In this document: positions 1 to 12,500 of the stretch, one piece after another
Layout of the letters: every line of letters begins with the position of its first letter
Position numbering within the stretch: the stretch's first letter is position 1
DNA from: Pyrenopolyporus hunteri
Taxonomy: Eukaryota; Ascomycota; Sordariomycetes; Xylariales; Hypoxylaceae
DNA length: 64,000 nt
Direction: 5' to 3'
Assembly (NCBI GenBank): GCA_902806595.1
Contig: CADCXC010000010.1
Location: 496,001-560,000, forward strand
Position numbers and translations under genes: made by a program
Notes under the pieces: model-generated
What the model was told of the DNA's origin: nothing
Databases searched by the model: none
The model's input: the letters and a program-made list of their open reading frames with translations, nothing else

Positions 1-472
1 ATTTCTCCTTAAGAGCTTTAGCCTCTTCAACAGTCGTTTCTTTGCTAATCACGACAGGATCAACAATGAAGCCGTTCTCGTATCTCTTGACCTTCCTAAC
101 CATATCGGCTTGAGCATCCGGAGAGCAGTTGTGGTGAATGACACCAAGGCCGCCCTGTAGCGCCATGTGGATAGCCATCTCGTGTTCCGTAACTGTATCC
201 ATGGGAGATGAGACGAAGGGCGTCTTCAGAGTGATTCTCTTGGTGATAGGCGAGTCGAGTAGGACTTCGGATGCAGGGAAACCGATGAAGCCGGGCAGAA
301 TTAAGAAGTCGTTGTACGTCAAACCACCACGTTGCTTGGTGTCGATGAGGTCCTCAATGCCGAGGCCATCGCGAGATTGATACTCATTCAGCGCCTCGAC
401 AGCGCTGTGGTAGTCGAGAAACTTGGAACTACCGTTGACTGGGACTGGGACTGGTCCGTTGAGAGAAGGCAT
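1..472 (-). CDS. Inosine-5'-monophosphate dehydrogenase, N-terminal part (cut by window edge)
   Basis: IMPDH oxidises IMP to XMP with NAD+, the rate-limiting step of guanine nucleotide synthesis in the cytosol. The reading frame opens at ATG 472 (MPSLNGPVPVPVNGSSK) and stays open for 157 codons to the window edge, with no intron visible. Family-typical segments are GGLTYNDFLILPGF, the TPFVSSPMDTVTE substrate-barrel strand and GGLGVIHHN. The first CBS (Bateman) domain seems to begin near residue 130 (DPVVISKETTVEEAKALKEK). The catalytic Cys loop lies outside the window. Family members are about 500-550 residues, so roughly 70% is missing only because of the window boundary. It diverges from the IQGAP gene across a 1.4-kb intergenic region. 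Confidence 0.93.
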   Translation of the reverse strand, partial: MPSLNGPVPVPVNGSSKFLDYHSAVEALNEYQSRDGLGIEDLIDTKQRGGLTYNDFLILPGFIGFPASEVLLDSPITKRITLKTPFVSSPMDTVTEHEMAIHMALQGGLGVIHHNCSPDAQADMVRKVKRYENGFIVDPVVISKETTVEEAKALKEK

Positions 473-1896
473 CTTGACTCAAGAAATTGACTGATGGATG
501 CTGGATAGCCAAGAGCTTGGAGGGATGAGGTCGAAGAAACTGTCGAGACCCAGAATTGATTTGTCGACGAACTGAATGGTATTCTTCTTCCCGAGTAAAA
601 GGAAGGAGAGAAAAAAAAAGAAAAAATTCAAGCGTCGCTGAGTTCACTGAAATTTTTATGTGGGTTCTCTGCGGGGACCTGCGCAAACTTTCGCAATGCG
701 GGGCAGCTCTGTAAATGTACAGCTTGTCGATACGCGTTACCTACCTACATACCTTACCTACCTAGGTAGGTAGCTATGTACTTTAAATATTCATGCCTGG
801 TACCTACCCTGTTTCTTTTATTACGGGATATATGTTGATTCTAGAAAAGGAATAATCAATCTTTTTATTCTTCTCTTAAACAGGTAATTTATCTGATACA
901 AAAGATAAGTTTAAAAATGAAAGGACATAGAAAATAAAAGCAATAACTTCGTATGTCAGTTGTTAATTTTCAGTAAGATACCTAGGTACTTAATGCATTA
1001 TAGTCGGTCTTTAACAAAGATGGGGCATGGCACTGTTATGGTGTACATGCACGGATATTCATCACCACTACAGGACCTTAGTAAAACTTAATAGCAGAAG
1101 GTGCGCAAAGGTTGGAAGTCCTTCATTGTACCCTGCTGCGCGGGTGAAAATGTACAGGTTCGATAAGTACCTAAAATGAAGCTAGCGGGCCCATATATTC
1201 TTATCTTATCTACGTACATATATCCAAAAATTACATAACACGATCCGATGCGATGTTGGATTACATAATGCATTCCGTGTACTATGTGGATACTTACAGT
1301 ACGTATATATATGTGAATATATATGAGGGGCAGAGTCCGGTTGCTCCCCACCCGAATAAATAAACAAACTTCCAAAAGCAGAATTCACTGGTCATCGGAT
1401 TTTCCTTCCTGGCTCCCCCCCAGGCTCCGTCGCCCCAACGAATAAGGCTGAACGAGGCCAAACTCCCTCCTCCCCTCTCCCCCCATCCCATTGACCGTTG
1501 CTTAGCCGAGTGCTAATCTTCAATATCAAACCTCTTTCGACAGGACCTCTATTTATCTGCAGTCGGCATTGCTCTTCCCACGATGAATATACTGGGAGTG
1601 TGCGTTTGAGACAAGCTAAATAGCATTGCGTTACCGGACATGTTATCAGCCCTTTTGATATCTTACCTGCTATATCCATCCTGGCAACTCGTTGCTCTGA
1701 ATCTCGAATAGGTAGGAGCAGTAGCCGACGGCTCCAGATTGCCACTAAGTATCGTATCTGAGAATACCAGCAGTGCACCGACAACGCCTTGGCGTACCTC
1801 AGCTCAGATAGCTGTGATGCGGACTTCAATATCGGACGGCGACATTATCCAACTTGACGAAGAGTATAACCACGAGATACACGCCTAGTAGTCGAA
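473..1896. promoter_or_regulatory. Divergent intergenic region between IMPDH and IQGAP genes
   Basis: No credible gene. It should hold both upstream regions. Visible features are an A/T-rich stretch near 600-630 just upstream of IMPDH, a TACCTACCTAGGTAGGTA cluster at about 739-776, another CCTAGGTA at about 981, and AT-rich sequence at 840-960. No specific factor site is claimed. Confidence 0.5.
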
Positions 1897-4800
1897 ATGT
1901 CACACAGACCTCATCCTCTCCGCCAGTCATTCACTGTTGACTACGCAACCGCCAATTCTATCAATCGCCAGCTATCGACCACGTCGTCGTCTGCATCTTC
2001 CGGCTATTCCAGTACTTCTTACCATTCTGACCCTTCTGACTTTGGGCCACCCAGCGCAGCCTCGTCAATTACTTCGAATGGATACGGCGCATCGGCCTTC
2101 GCACACAAACGCGGTATGAGCGAAACCGCTGTTCGCCATCTTTCCCCACGATCAGGCATACACGATGAGCCTAAACCTAGCCCGGAAAATATGTATAACT
2201 TGGCCAGGCAGTCTTTGCGCCCGCTCCCGCAGCCGCCTGCTTCGGGGGCACAGCCGGACAATAAGACGCCTCCGCGGCGCGATCGCCAAGAGCGCGGACA
2301 AAGCATTGATATGGGCAGTCTTTCTTTGTCTGAGGAGAGAACTTCGCCTACTCCCTCAGCCAGGCCCGCCAACGCCCGACCTACTTCGATGGTGCTCACA
2401 CGGTCCGATGCTAGACGTCCGAGTATACCCGGTAGCCCAACCCATTCCCCTCACGCTATGGTCCATCCTACCCTCGCCGCCCCAGACTTGCAACAGCTGG
2501 GCCGCTCGTCCACGAATCAACTGCGCACCTTATCAAAGTTGGCCCAGGATAGCTCCGCTGATGAATTTGCCATCACTTCCCAGGCCCAGGAGGTCGTTGG
2601 TCTGCGTGGAAGGCGGAGGCTACAGCGGGCGGGCAACGCGAATGGCACTAGAAGTGGCCAACGCAGCGACCGCTATGGGTTCGAAGGACGCAACTGGATG
2701 GACAAGCAGAGACAGTTTCTCCAAGCATACGAATACCTATGTCATATTGGTGAAGCGAAGGAATGGATTGAAGACGTCATCCATCGTCAGATTCCGCCCA
2801 TTGTCGAGCTGGAAGAGGCGCTGAGGGACGGTATCACCTTGGCTGAGGTGGTGGAAGCCCTGAACCCTTCTCGACGGTACCGCATCTTCCGGCAGCCACG
2901 GCTTCAAGCAAGACACTGGGACAACGTCGCCATCTTCTTCCGGTACTTAGACGAGGTTGAGCTACCCGACCTATTCCGATTCGAGCTGATTGACCTTTAC
3001 GAGAAGAAGAATATCCCGAAAGTCATATATTGTATACATGCTTTAAGTTGGCTCCTCTTCCGGAAGGGCATCGTAGACTTTAGGATAGGCAACCTGGTCG
3101 GCCAGCTGGAGTTCGAGCATCACGAGCTGGAGGCTATGCAAAAGGGTCTGGATAAGCTTGGCGTTAATATGCCTAGCTTCGGCAACATGGGGGCCGATTT
3201 TGGCGTTGAGCCAGCGCCCGAGCCCGAGCCCGAAGAGACCGAAGAGGAGCGGATCGACCGCGAGTTGTCCGAGAACGAAGCAGTCGTCGTCGACCTCCAA
3301 GCGCAGATGCGGGGCGCTGTTCTTCGAATGCGGCTTGGTAGCATCATGCAGCATCTATGGGACTCGGAAGAATGGCTCATTGACCTCCAGGCGCGCATCC
3401 GTGGCGATTGGACCCGTCAGGTTATGGGTTACAGACTAGAGATGAGACGATTCGCAGTTAACCTTCAGAGTGCCGCTCGCGGTTTCATGGTACGGAATAG
3501 GATGACAAATAGAGAACGCTATTGGAAGAGCAATGAGAGGGATATCACGATACTACAAAGCTTGATACGGGCCATGAAAGTTCGTGACGAGCTGCGTGAA
3601 ACCCGATCTCAATTATCACGAGTGGACGGCCCAGTTCGCAATGTTCAGGCCGTGTTCCAAGGATACCTCGCACGAAAGAAGTTGTCTGCCCAGCAGCGGG
3701 AGACGAGTCGTATGGCTGGGCCTATATTAGGACTCCAATCTGCAATACGGGGGATGTTGGCGAGAGAGAGGGTTAGCCGGGATCTTTGCTCCCTTGGGGA
3801 ACAGGCCGAAGCCATTACAGGATTACAATCTGCTTCCAGGGCGATGCTGGTACGAATCGGGATCCATCGACAACATGAAGCACTCGCCAGCTTCAGCCCA
3901 AAGTGGGAGTCGCTTCAATCAACCTGTCGCGGAGTATTGATTCGACAAAACGTGGAGGCGACAAAGGCTGAACTAGCTCGACACACTCCCGAGATCGGGG
4001 CCTTGCAGGCTCATATTCGCGCTGCTGCCGTACGCCGGGACATTGCTGGGACGTTAGATATCCTAAACGACAACGAACCCTCTATTCTTGAGCTTCAGTC
4101 GCTGGCTCGAGGCATGCTCGAGAGGCAGCGGATCACCGCCGATCTCGATTCTCTCGAAAGTAACGTCATTAATATCATCGACCTCCAGGCTAGAATTCGC
4201 GGTTCTCAATTCAGAGAACAGCACCGCTTGCTCCTTGACGAATTAAACTTACACGAGGATGAAATCATCTCATTACAAGCTCTCGCCCGAGCCATGCTTC
4301 TGCGCGATGATATTGGCAAGCTTCTGGGCGAACTCGACGAGCACGAAGAATCTATTGCTGAATTGCAGTCCTTGGCCAAGGGCTTCATTATTCGACAAAA
4401 ATTCGCGGCCAAGAAGAAGCATTTCGAAGAAAACATGCAGAAGGTAGTCAAAATCCAGAGTTTCGTCCGTGCCAAGCTTCAGGGCGAAGCGTATAGGAGT
4501 CTCACGACCGGGAAGAATCCTCCTGTCGGTGCGGTGAAGAACTTCGTTCATCTGCTTAATGATAGTGACTTCGATTTCAACGAGGAGATCGAGTTTGAAA
4601 GGCTACGAAAGACGGTGGTTCAACAGGTTCGGCAGAACGAGATGCTCGAGCAGTATATCGACCAATTAGATATTAAGATCGCTCTTCTGGTAAAGAACAA
4701 GATCACCCTCGACGAAGTCGTCCGACATCAAAACACTTTCGGCGGGCACACAAGTAACCTCCTAGCCAATGCCTCCATAGCTTCGGCCAACCAGTTTGAT

Positions 4801-6961
4801 TTAAAGGCTTTAAACAAGAGTTCGAGGAAGAAGCTGGAGTCCTACCAACAATTGTTCTTCAATCTTCAGACTCAGCCGCAATACCTAGCCCGACTTTTCA
4901 GACGACTGAGAGAAGCGGGCACAGCCGAGAAGGAATGCAAGCGTATTGAACTCCTCATGATGGGGCTCTTTGGGTACGCGCAGAAGAGACGAGAAGAGTA
5001 CTACTTGCTGAAGCTCATTGCGAAGTCTATACGAGAAGAGGTAGATGCATGCGATTCTATCCAAGAGTATCTTCGCGGGAACTTCTTCTGGTCGAAGCTA
5101 CTAGGCAATTACACTCGATCACCGCGAGACAGGAAATATCTGAGGGATCTCCTTGGCCCCTTAATACGAGATAACATTATCGAGGATCCCGCCTTGGACC
5201 TTGAAAGCGACCCGATGCAGATATATCGCTCCGCTATCAACAACGAGGAGCTGCGCACCGGACGACCGAGTCGGAGGCCACTTGATATAACGCGAGATGT
5301 TGCGATCAAGGACCCGGAGACGCGCGAGTTATTCATTGACCACCTCCGGGACCTCAGAGAGATCTCAGACCAGTTCTTCATCGCCTTGGAGGACCTGTTG
5401 CCGCGAATGCCTTACGGGTTGCGATTTATATGCCAACAGATGTTCGAAGCGTTATGCCAACGTTTCCAACGCGAGTCCCAGCACCACGTGCTCCAGATCG
5501 TTGGTAATTGGATATGGCGCTTTTACCTCCAGCCAGCCTTGGTCAATCCGGAGCAGGTAGGGGTGATCGAGAAGAGCCTAAGCCCCCTGCAGAAGCGCAA
5601 TTTGGGTGAGGTCGCGAAAGTGCTTGGCCAAATCGCTTCGGGCCGTCCGTTCGGCGGCGAGAATATCTACCTACAGCCCCTCAATGCCTTCGTAGGGGAG
5701 TCGATCGAGAGGCTTGCCCACATCACCAACGACTTGGTTTCCGTCGCCGATGCCGAGAGCACGTTTGATATCGACGAGTTCAACGATCTATACGCCAAGA
5801 ATCGGCCGACGCTATACATCAAGATGACGGATATCTTCGCCATTCATTCCCTTGTCGCCCACGAAATTCCGACTATCTGTCCCAACCGAGACGATGTTCT
5901 TCGCGAGATCTTGCAAGACCTGGGGAGTGCGAAGAACAACGAGAGCGAGATGAATGCGGCTAGCTCGTCAGATATCCAAATGTTTCTGACTCCCAAGCTC
6001 CACGATGTCGAGGATCCGGAAGCTGATGTCAAGGCGTTATTTATGGAGACCAAGCGCTGCATCCTGTACATTATTCGTGTGCAAACGGGCGCCAACCTCC
6101 TCGAGATCCTCGTCCGCCCGCCCACCCAAGAAGATGAACAGAAATGGCAGGCGCTCCTAAGGGAAGACTTCGCGTCCGGTAGCAATACCAAGGGGGCGTA
6201 TTCGGACGTCAACATGGTCGACGTAACGCGAATGTCATACTACGACATGAAACGCAACGCCCTGGAGAATATCCTGCACCTGGAGCAGATGGGGCGTATC
6301 ACAAAGCACAATTACTACCAGGATATTCTGAACGCCATCGCGCTCGACATCCGCACGAAGAGCCGCCGTAGAATACAGCGCCAGCGAGAGTTGGAGGGAG
6401 TACGTTTGACGCTTGGGAATCTGCACGAGAAGGCCAAATACCTCGAACAGCAGCGCAAGAGCTACGACGATTACATTGAGCAGGCCATGGCTACGCTGCA
6501 GAAGAATAAAGGGTAAGATGACGGATGATTCTGACCAAATGGATATTGTGTGCTAATGGGTATGGGATAGGAAAAAACGGTTCCTCCTGCCGTTCACAAA
6601 ACAGTACAATCACCAACGGGAACTCGAGCGTTCCGGTCGCGTACCCAAGTTTGGCTCGTACAAGTATAGCGTTCGCGCCCTCGCCGAGAAGGGGGTTGTC
6701 GTGTCGTGGCAAGGGGTATCGGAACGCGATTGGAGCAATATCAACCTGACGATCTCGTGCGACGAGGTGGGCGTGTTCAACGTCGAAGGCAGCCGCGGCC
6801 ACATCCAGATTCCGGGTGCGAGCGCCCTCATCCCGATTGAGGACCTTCTGCAGGCGCAGTTCGAGTCGCACCAGTTCATGAATGTATTTGAGGGCAACTT
6901 GAGACTCAACGTCAATCTCCTGCTACATTTGTTGTACAAGAAGTTCTACCGAACGCAGTGA
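1897..6961 (+). CDS. IQGAP-family Ras GTPase-activating-like scaffold (Iqg1/Rng2 type)
   Basis: Actomyosin-ring scaffold that links actin, calmodulin/myosin light chains and small GTPases during septation. Two exons, 1897-6512 and 6571-6961, with a 58-nt intron (GTAAGA donor, GGATAG acceptor); the join is AAT AAA GG|G AAA AAA. The product is 1668 aa, usual for fungal IQGAPs. Order: disordered Ser-rich N-terminus (1-260); calponin-homology domain about 268-395; a long array of degenerate IQ-type repeats (LQS..RG..VR) about 460-865; coiled linker; RasGAP-related domain about 1000-1370; RasGAP C-terminal domain about 1480-1660, partly on exon 2. IQGAP GAP domains are generally catalytically inactive and bind Rho-type GTPases. 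Start chosen as the first ATG of the open frame. Family assignment is firm; the IQ repeat count is not. Confidence 0.94.
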
Positions 6962-7531
6962 GTCTCGGGGCCGGGTCTCGGAGCCGAGTCTCGGAGCTGG
7001 TGCTCTGCGAGGGGACTTGCGCGGTAAAACGATGCTTTAAGATAGTCGTCTGCGACGAGAGAGATATAACTGGGAGCGGCGGGGAGCTAGGACGAATGGG
7101 TCGCGGTTAAGGACAAATGGTGTTTTTGCGAGGCGATGCGTCATTTCTACGTGTTCTGTTTAGGGATCGAGAGATATACGTCGACGGGATTGGCTGGTAA
7201 AGGAGGGATCTGGAACCCGATTCTGTCTAACAAACCTCTTGCCAAACCTCTTGGTACCTTCGAGTTGTTACCAGCGGTGATGGACCGGGTAGCATAGTTA
7301 GGTACTTAGGTTAGACTCATGATGTTATGACAATGAGACCGTATGTGTAACTGGCCTGGCCAACCCGAACTTTCACATACCCCCATTTCAACTAGCCACC
7401 TGACAGTAATCATCGGTAATCATCCTGGTCGGAGCGTTGATCCGGTGAACGTACCGATTAAGTTTCTTATTTTAGTGTGCGAGAAAATGAAGGTGGTATG
7501 GTTAGGTGGGTATCGCGCTTCATTTCGACGG

Positions 7532-7575
7532 GCGTTCGGTGGAGCGTTCGGTGGAGCGTTCGGTGGAGCATTCGG
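7532..7575 (+). repeat. 12-bp tandem repeat, about 3.7 copies
   Basis: The unit GCGTTCGGTGGA is repeated head to tail three times (7532-7567), followed by a partial copy with one change (GCATTCGG). It is intergenic and no function is evident. Confidence 0.85.
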
Positions 7576-7810
7576 CGATCTCGGCGGCTGCGTGGCTCGG
7601 CGTCCGCCGAAGACAAGAACCGGGGTGCGACGGGGGGTGTCGGTGGTGGTTTCTTCGGTTGGTGGCGGTGGGTTGCCGCTATATGTTAGTCCGGATGTAA
7701 TTATACACACCCACCACTACCTTAGCTATCTATGCGGCACCCGCACAGCTATAAATCTAGGTACTTATATATACCTCTTCCGACGATAGTTGGGAAGTAA
7801 GTAGTAAACG

Positions 7811-7852
7811 AGGAAAGGGAAAGGAAAGGAAAGGAAAGGAAGAGGAGAAAAG
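7811..7852 (+). repeat. GGAAA purine tract directly upstream of a start codon
   Basis: An almost pure purine run made of AGGAA/GGGAAA units ends three bases before ATG 7855, so it lies in the probable 5' leader of the oxidoreductase gene. It could be a promoter polypurine element or only a microsatellite. Confidence 0.7.
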
Positions 7853-7854
7853 GA

Positions 7855-9097
7855 ATGTCCGTACTACCAAACACCATGCGCTCCCTTGTGGCGCCAAAAT
7901 ATTGCTGGCCCATTGCTTGGGAAATCGCCAATATGCCTGTACCCACGATAAAAGACCCAAAGGAACTGCTGATCAAGGTACACGCCGGTGGCATACAAAC
8001 GGGCGACACGCTGATCGCGAGAGGAGGGACCAGGCATCTACTGGGCGAATTAAGGCATGTCGGTATTTAAGCTATCATCCCGTACCTTCGTACTCGTCGT
8101 CTTTCCTTCTTGATTCCTCCAAGTGTTCCCCCCACCCCCCTTGGGGCAGGTATCGTTCATCGGACTAACCTATAGTAGGATGCCTCACAAGATTGGCATC
8201 GAGGCCACGGGGGTCGTGGTCAAAGTCGGTTCGGCGGTCACGTCGTTCAGGCCCGGTGACGAGGTTTACGCGTTTGGAGAGAGCCGGCCGATGGATCCAA
8301 CGGCCGAAAAGGGGTTTTGTTCCGAGTACGCCGTGGCTAAAGCGGATCTCGTTATTCATAAGCCCGCCAATTGTCCATTCGAAGCTTTCTGTAACCTCGG
8401 CAACGTCGTCACGGCACTACAGACTATAGAGATGGGGAAGCGGCTTATGCGCGAGAACGGCGTCGCCGACGGCCTCGAGGGGAAGACCGTCTTCGTACCC
8501 GGTGCCCTGAGCGCCACAGGTTCCGTCGCCATCCAAGTGCTCAAGAACGTATACGGCGTCGGCAAGGTCATCGCCACCGTGTCCACGGCCAAGGTCCCGC
8601 TCGTGGAAGAGTACCTCCCGGGGCTTGTCGACCAGGTCGTCGACTATTCCCGCATCCGGAAGCTAACGGACGCGATCCCGGCGGGCAGCGTCGACTTAGT
8701 TTTTAACACTCAATTTGGTAGTTTGACGAGCACGTTCCCGCTCGCGAAGCCGGACGTCGGCGTCGTAGCATCCATCGCGAGCGTCCCGTCACCCGGGTTG
8801 CTCCGCGGCGGGATGCTGCCGCCGCTCCCCTTCTTCGTATACTGGTTTGCCAGCCTCGCGCAACTGTGGTATCGGTTCAAGCTCCGCGGCACGAAGATTA
8901 AGCACGAATTTCATTCGGGTAACCTCAGCGTCCGCGAGGACCTTGAGCGCGCCGGCGAGATCGTGGCCACGGGCAAGGTCAAGAGTGTCAACCGCGTCGT
9001 GGAGCTGGAGGACATCGAAGCCGTTAGGAGAGAGGCGCAGAAGGTAGCCACGGGCAAAGGGGGGATTGGAAAGTTGGTTATCAAGATCGCAAAATAG
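7855..9097 (+). CDS. Medium-chain dehydrogenase/reductase family oxidoreductase (zinc-less, quinone-reductase-like)
   Basis: NAD(P)H-dependent reductase of the MDR superfamily; substrate unknown. Exon 1 is 7855-8054 and exon 2 is 8179-9097, giving 372 aa. The N-terminal GroES-like half has KDPKELLIKVHAGGIQTGD and, after the splice, MPHKIGIEATGVVVKVGSAV. The Rossmann half begins GKTVFVPGALSATGSVAIQV, an unusual version of the glycine-rich nucleotide loop. No typical zinc-ligand set is evident. The GT dinucleotides near the exon 1 end (8059, 8063) do not keep frame with either acceptor near 8174-8178. A GC donor at 8055 (AAG|GCATGT) does, joining GAA TTA AG|G ATG CCT; a branch-like CTAAC precedes the acceptor. 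The alternative acceptor at 8175 adds one residue. Superfamily firm, intron ends provisional. Confidence 0.78.
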
Positions 9098-9567
9098 ATT
9101 CGGGGGAGCAATCAAGGGCACTCGACGTAAACAACTACTCCTTTATTAAAATCTCTAGAGTACAGATGCACAAACCCTCCCCATTACCTCCAACCCCTAG
9201 CCGCGAGACTGTGGTGCTAGAAGCCTCATCTTAAACGATGATTTCCTACAAATGAAACTCGACTAATAAAATGAGGGAACGCGAACAACAGTCTAGAACA
9301 ATACAAAACTAAGAAAGAAATTGAGGGAGCAAGAAGGAAAGAAACGAGGTCCTGGAGCCAGCCGCGTGCCTGCTTATTCGGACTATTCGGACTAAAACAT
9401 GGCAGTTGATACGCTCACATATATTCCCATATGCACGTGTACCGGTAGGCGATTCCCTTTCTTCTTTCGTTGCCCCCTTTCCTCCCTTCCCCCCTTCCTT
9501 CTTTCGTTCTTCTTTCGTTTTTGTTTTTGTTTTTTTTTCATTCTTGTTATTTCCCGCAGCCCATTTC
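9098..9567. other. Convergent intergenic region
   Basis: Lies between the 3' ends of the MDR gene and the large minus-strand gene. No gene seen. A long pyrimidine stretch with TTTTTG runs occupies about 9460-9545 and probably belongs to the 3' flank of the minus-strand gene. Confidence 0.5.
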
Positions 9568-12500
9568 CTAGCTCTTGCGGGGGAAGATGGCTGCGAATTC
9601 GTTCTTCCCCGTGCAGAACACCCAGACCCTCAACACACGCGGGTCGTTCGCATACGCGTCGGATGCTCTATTGACGGCGGCCGCGGTAAACTGGCCACCC
9701 ACCCGGGTGACCCAATGGAGTCGGACCCATTGATTAGTACCACTCTGGGCCCTCGTGTAATGGAGTAGCGCGGCGTTGGCCTGCGCGATCACGACCGATG
9801 GGTGGCGGTTCATGTCCCCGGTATTCTTATCCGAGAATTCGCAACCCGGGTCCTGCAAGGCGGCTCTGAGGTCGTCGGCCGACGGTATCACAGTGGACGA
9901 TGGAGATTGCAGACGCATGCTGTTAACCACGGCTTGCACCGCGCCTTCGAACCCGGGCACTAGGTTCAAAGTTTGCCAGCCCGTCGGGAAATCTCTGTTT
10001 AATAGGGGGCTGAATCGCTCTGGCGGCATGTCCGACGTGCCTGGGGCGGCCGGGGGGGCGGCCGGGGGTGTTGGGAAGAGCTGCTGAGCGCTCACTGGCT
10101 TGAATTGACTCGCAGATGATATAGGGCCTTGGAAACTGCCTGAGGCAGGCGTAGGAATTTGCGGTGGCAAGGCCTGCGGATGAGACGCAGGTTGACCCGC
10201 AGGGTTTTGGGCGGGAGCCGGAAGGTCTGACCAATGAACTTGACGGCGCTGGCCTTGACCGCGACCCGAGTTGACTGAGACCGGAGGAGTTGGGCCTTGG
10301 TAGACCCCCTGCTGAACAGGGGCCTTGATAGGTTGACTCAGACCCGAGCTTAACGAGACCGGAGGGGTCTGCCCTAGAGGGGTCCGGCCAAGGCTGACTG
10401 GCTGCTGAGTAGGGACCTGGACAGGTTGACCTATACCTGAGATTGGAGGGGTCGGGCCTTGGACCGGACCCTGACTCCCGGCAGGCTTGGTGGCTGGCGG
10501 AGGAAGCCTGGCGGAGGTAGGGGCTCTGGCTCCATCTAGAACTTTGGCTTCATCAGGGGCTGGTACGTGAATAGCGGAGGTGCCTTGGCCGCCGGTGGCT
10601 TGAGTCTTGGGTCTCTTAGCGATGCCTTTTCCGAGAGGCAGGATGAACTCGGCTGGGATCTTGCGCTTCCTAGAACTGCTGCGGGGTGTTTCCCACAGGT
10701 CTGTCGACGGCAGCAAGGGGATCTGGGGCGGGCGAACGTCTGTAGCCTGCTTATAGTACTTGCGGATCTTCCCCCAAAGGTTGAGCGGCGGCTCGGGGTA
10801 AAGCACTACAGAGAACCGGATATTAGTATTCCGTATAATTATAAAAGCCTCAACACTAAACAGCGAGCGAATGGGGGCATCTGTATGCACCGGGAATAGA
10901 GATGCGTTTAAACCTTACCTTCTTCAAGTTGCTGGCTGAGGGCGACTGATTGTAAAAGTGTTTCGGCCATGGGAAAGACGGCAGGTCCTGGGATAAAGCG
11001 ATAGTCTGGCCGACGAATCGACACTAGCTCTAATTTGCCCTGTTCCGTCGTTGTTTCCGCTGTCGCTGCCATGTCGCTGCCGTCGTCGGATTGGTCAGTA
11101 CTTGATGTTTGCTCACTTTCTGTTACGGCTAGGGGTTCCTCAGCGGCTTCTTGAAAGGTCCCTTGGGTGATTTCTTGGGTGATTTCTTGGGTGAATCCTT
11201 GTGTGAATCCCTGTGTGAATTCTTGGGTGAATCCTGGGGTGATTTCTTGAGGGGTTTGTTGCGGGATTTGTTGCGGGGGTTGTTGGATAACTTCCCGTGG
11301 GATGTCTTGGATTACACCTTGGGGACCGAATAGGGAACCGTATTGGGGGATGTCTTGGAAAACTTTTTCAAGGGGCCCTTGGAGGTTCGCTCGAGGAACT
11401 TGTGGAACTTCTTGCGGAACTTGGACGGCTTCTTGAGGGATTGTTTGAAGGACTTCGCTTGGGGTCTCTTGTATGACTTCTTGGGGCACTTCTTGCGGCA
11501 AGGATGGGGGTGTCTGCTGAGAGGCTTCTCGGGGAGTCTCTGAAGGGGCTTGTTGGGTAGATGTCTTGACTGAAGTCTTTGTACTCGGTATCGGCTTTAT
11601 TTTCCAAGGGCCCTTTGTCCCATTTGATGTATTTGTCTTTTCCGGCGCCTTTGTCCATCCACGGCCCTTTCTACCCAGAGGAGCCTTTGTACCCGCGTCC
11701 GAAGTCGTTGGCTTTGTTCCCAGATTCTCTGGAAAGGAGTATGTCGAACCGTAGAGCAGATGCTTTTCTAATTGGCCGGGTATCCTGGGCAGTAGGATAC
11801 CCCGAGCCTGGGCCTCAAGGCCTGGGTTTCTTTTCTTAATTTGGTCCTCTCGTTTGGCGATGAACTCTCGCCGTTCTGGCGGCTGGCGATGTAGCGGCCA
11901 GCGTCTCATGTCAAAAAAGGCAAAACGCGTAAATGGCGCTTGGTACTGCCTCTGTGCCTTGGTAGCCCATTTGAAGAGGCTCGGTCGCTTCTTGCCGCCG
12001 AGTAATTTGTCTCGTTCGTAATCATAGTCGCCGGTGTAATAGCCCGAAGAATCTTCGAGCACAGTGACACGGCCGGGGTACATTGTATTGTAGTTCCTGA
12101 CGCAGTCGTTAATGATCCCTTCTCGAATAATCGTGGACGCGTGCTGATTCGGGAATTGCTTCCGGTATGTGCCGGCAGTGTCCGCCTTATCGACAATTGC
12201 TTCGATTCTCGGCGGCTTGAACGGTATTGCGCCGACACCATATGCGATAGACTGTTCCCAGTGGTCACGAGCCATCTTGAAGTTGTTTACTGAAATTGGT
12301 TTCCACCGGCCGGCTTCTGCCTCGGTCCCCGAGGCGTCATTAGGTAAGTTGCCTGACGATGAGTACCGATGACTGCGTTCGATCTCTTCGGCGTGTGCTA
12401 TCGTACGGCCCATTCGGTAGGCAAGGTTGCGGAAGAACTGAGAGGTCCTCTCAGGAACCGGTAAGCCGTATGCGTCGTCGAATGGTAACGCGCCCAGAGT

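Larger units (their letters stand above)
6962..7854. other. Intergenic region between IQGAP and MDR oxidoreductase genes
   Basis: The IQGAP 3' flank followed by the upstream region of the next gene. No supported gene. It contains a short GC-rich tandem repeat at 7532-7575 and a purine-rich GGAAA run just before the next start codon. Confidence 0.5.

Noticed and set aside
1392..1829. 145-codon minus-strand frame between IMPDH and IQGAP genes
   Set aside because: Lies in a divergent promoter region and shows no protein-like motif.
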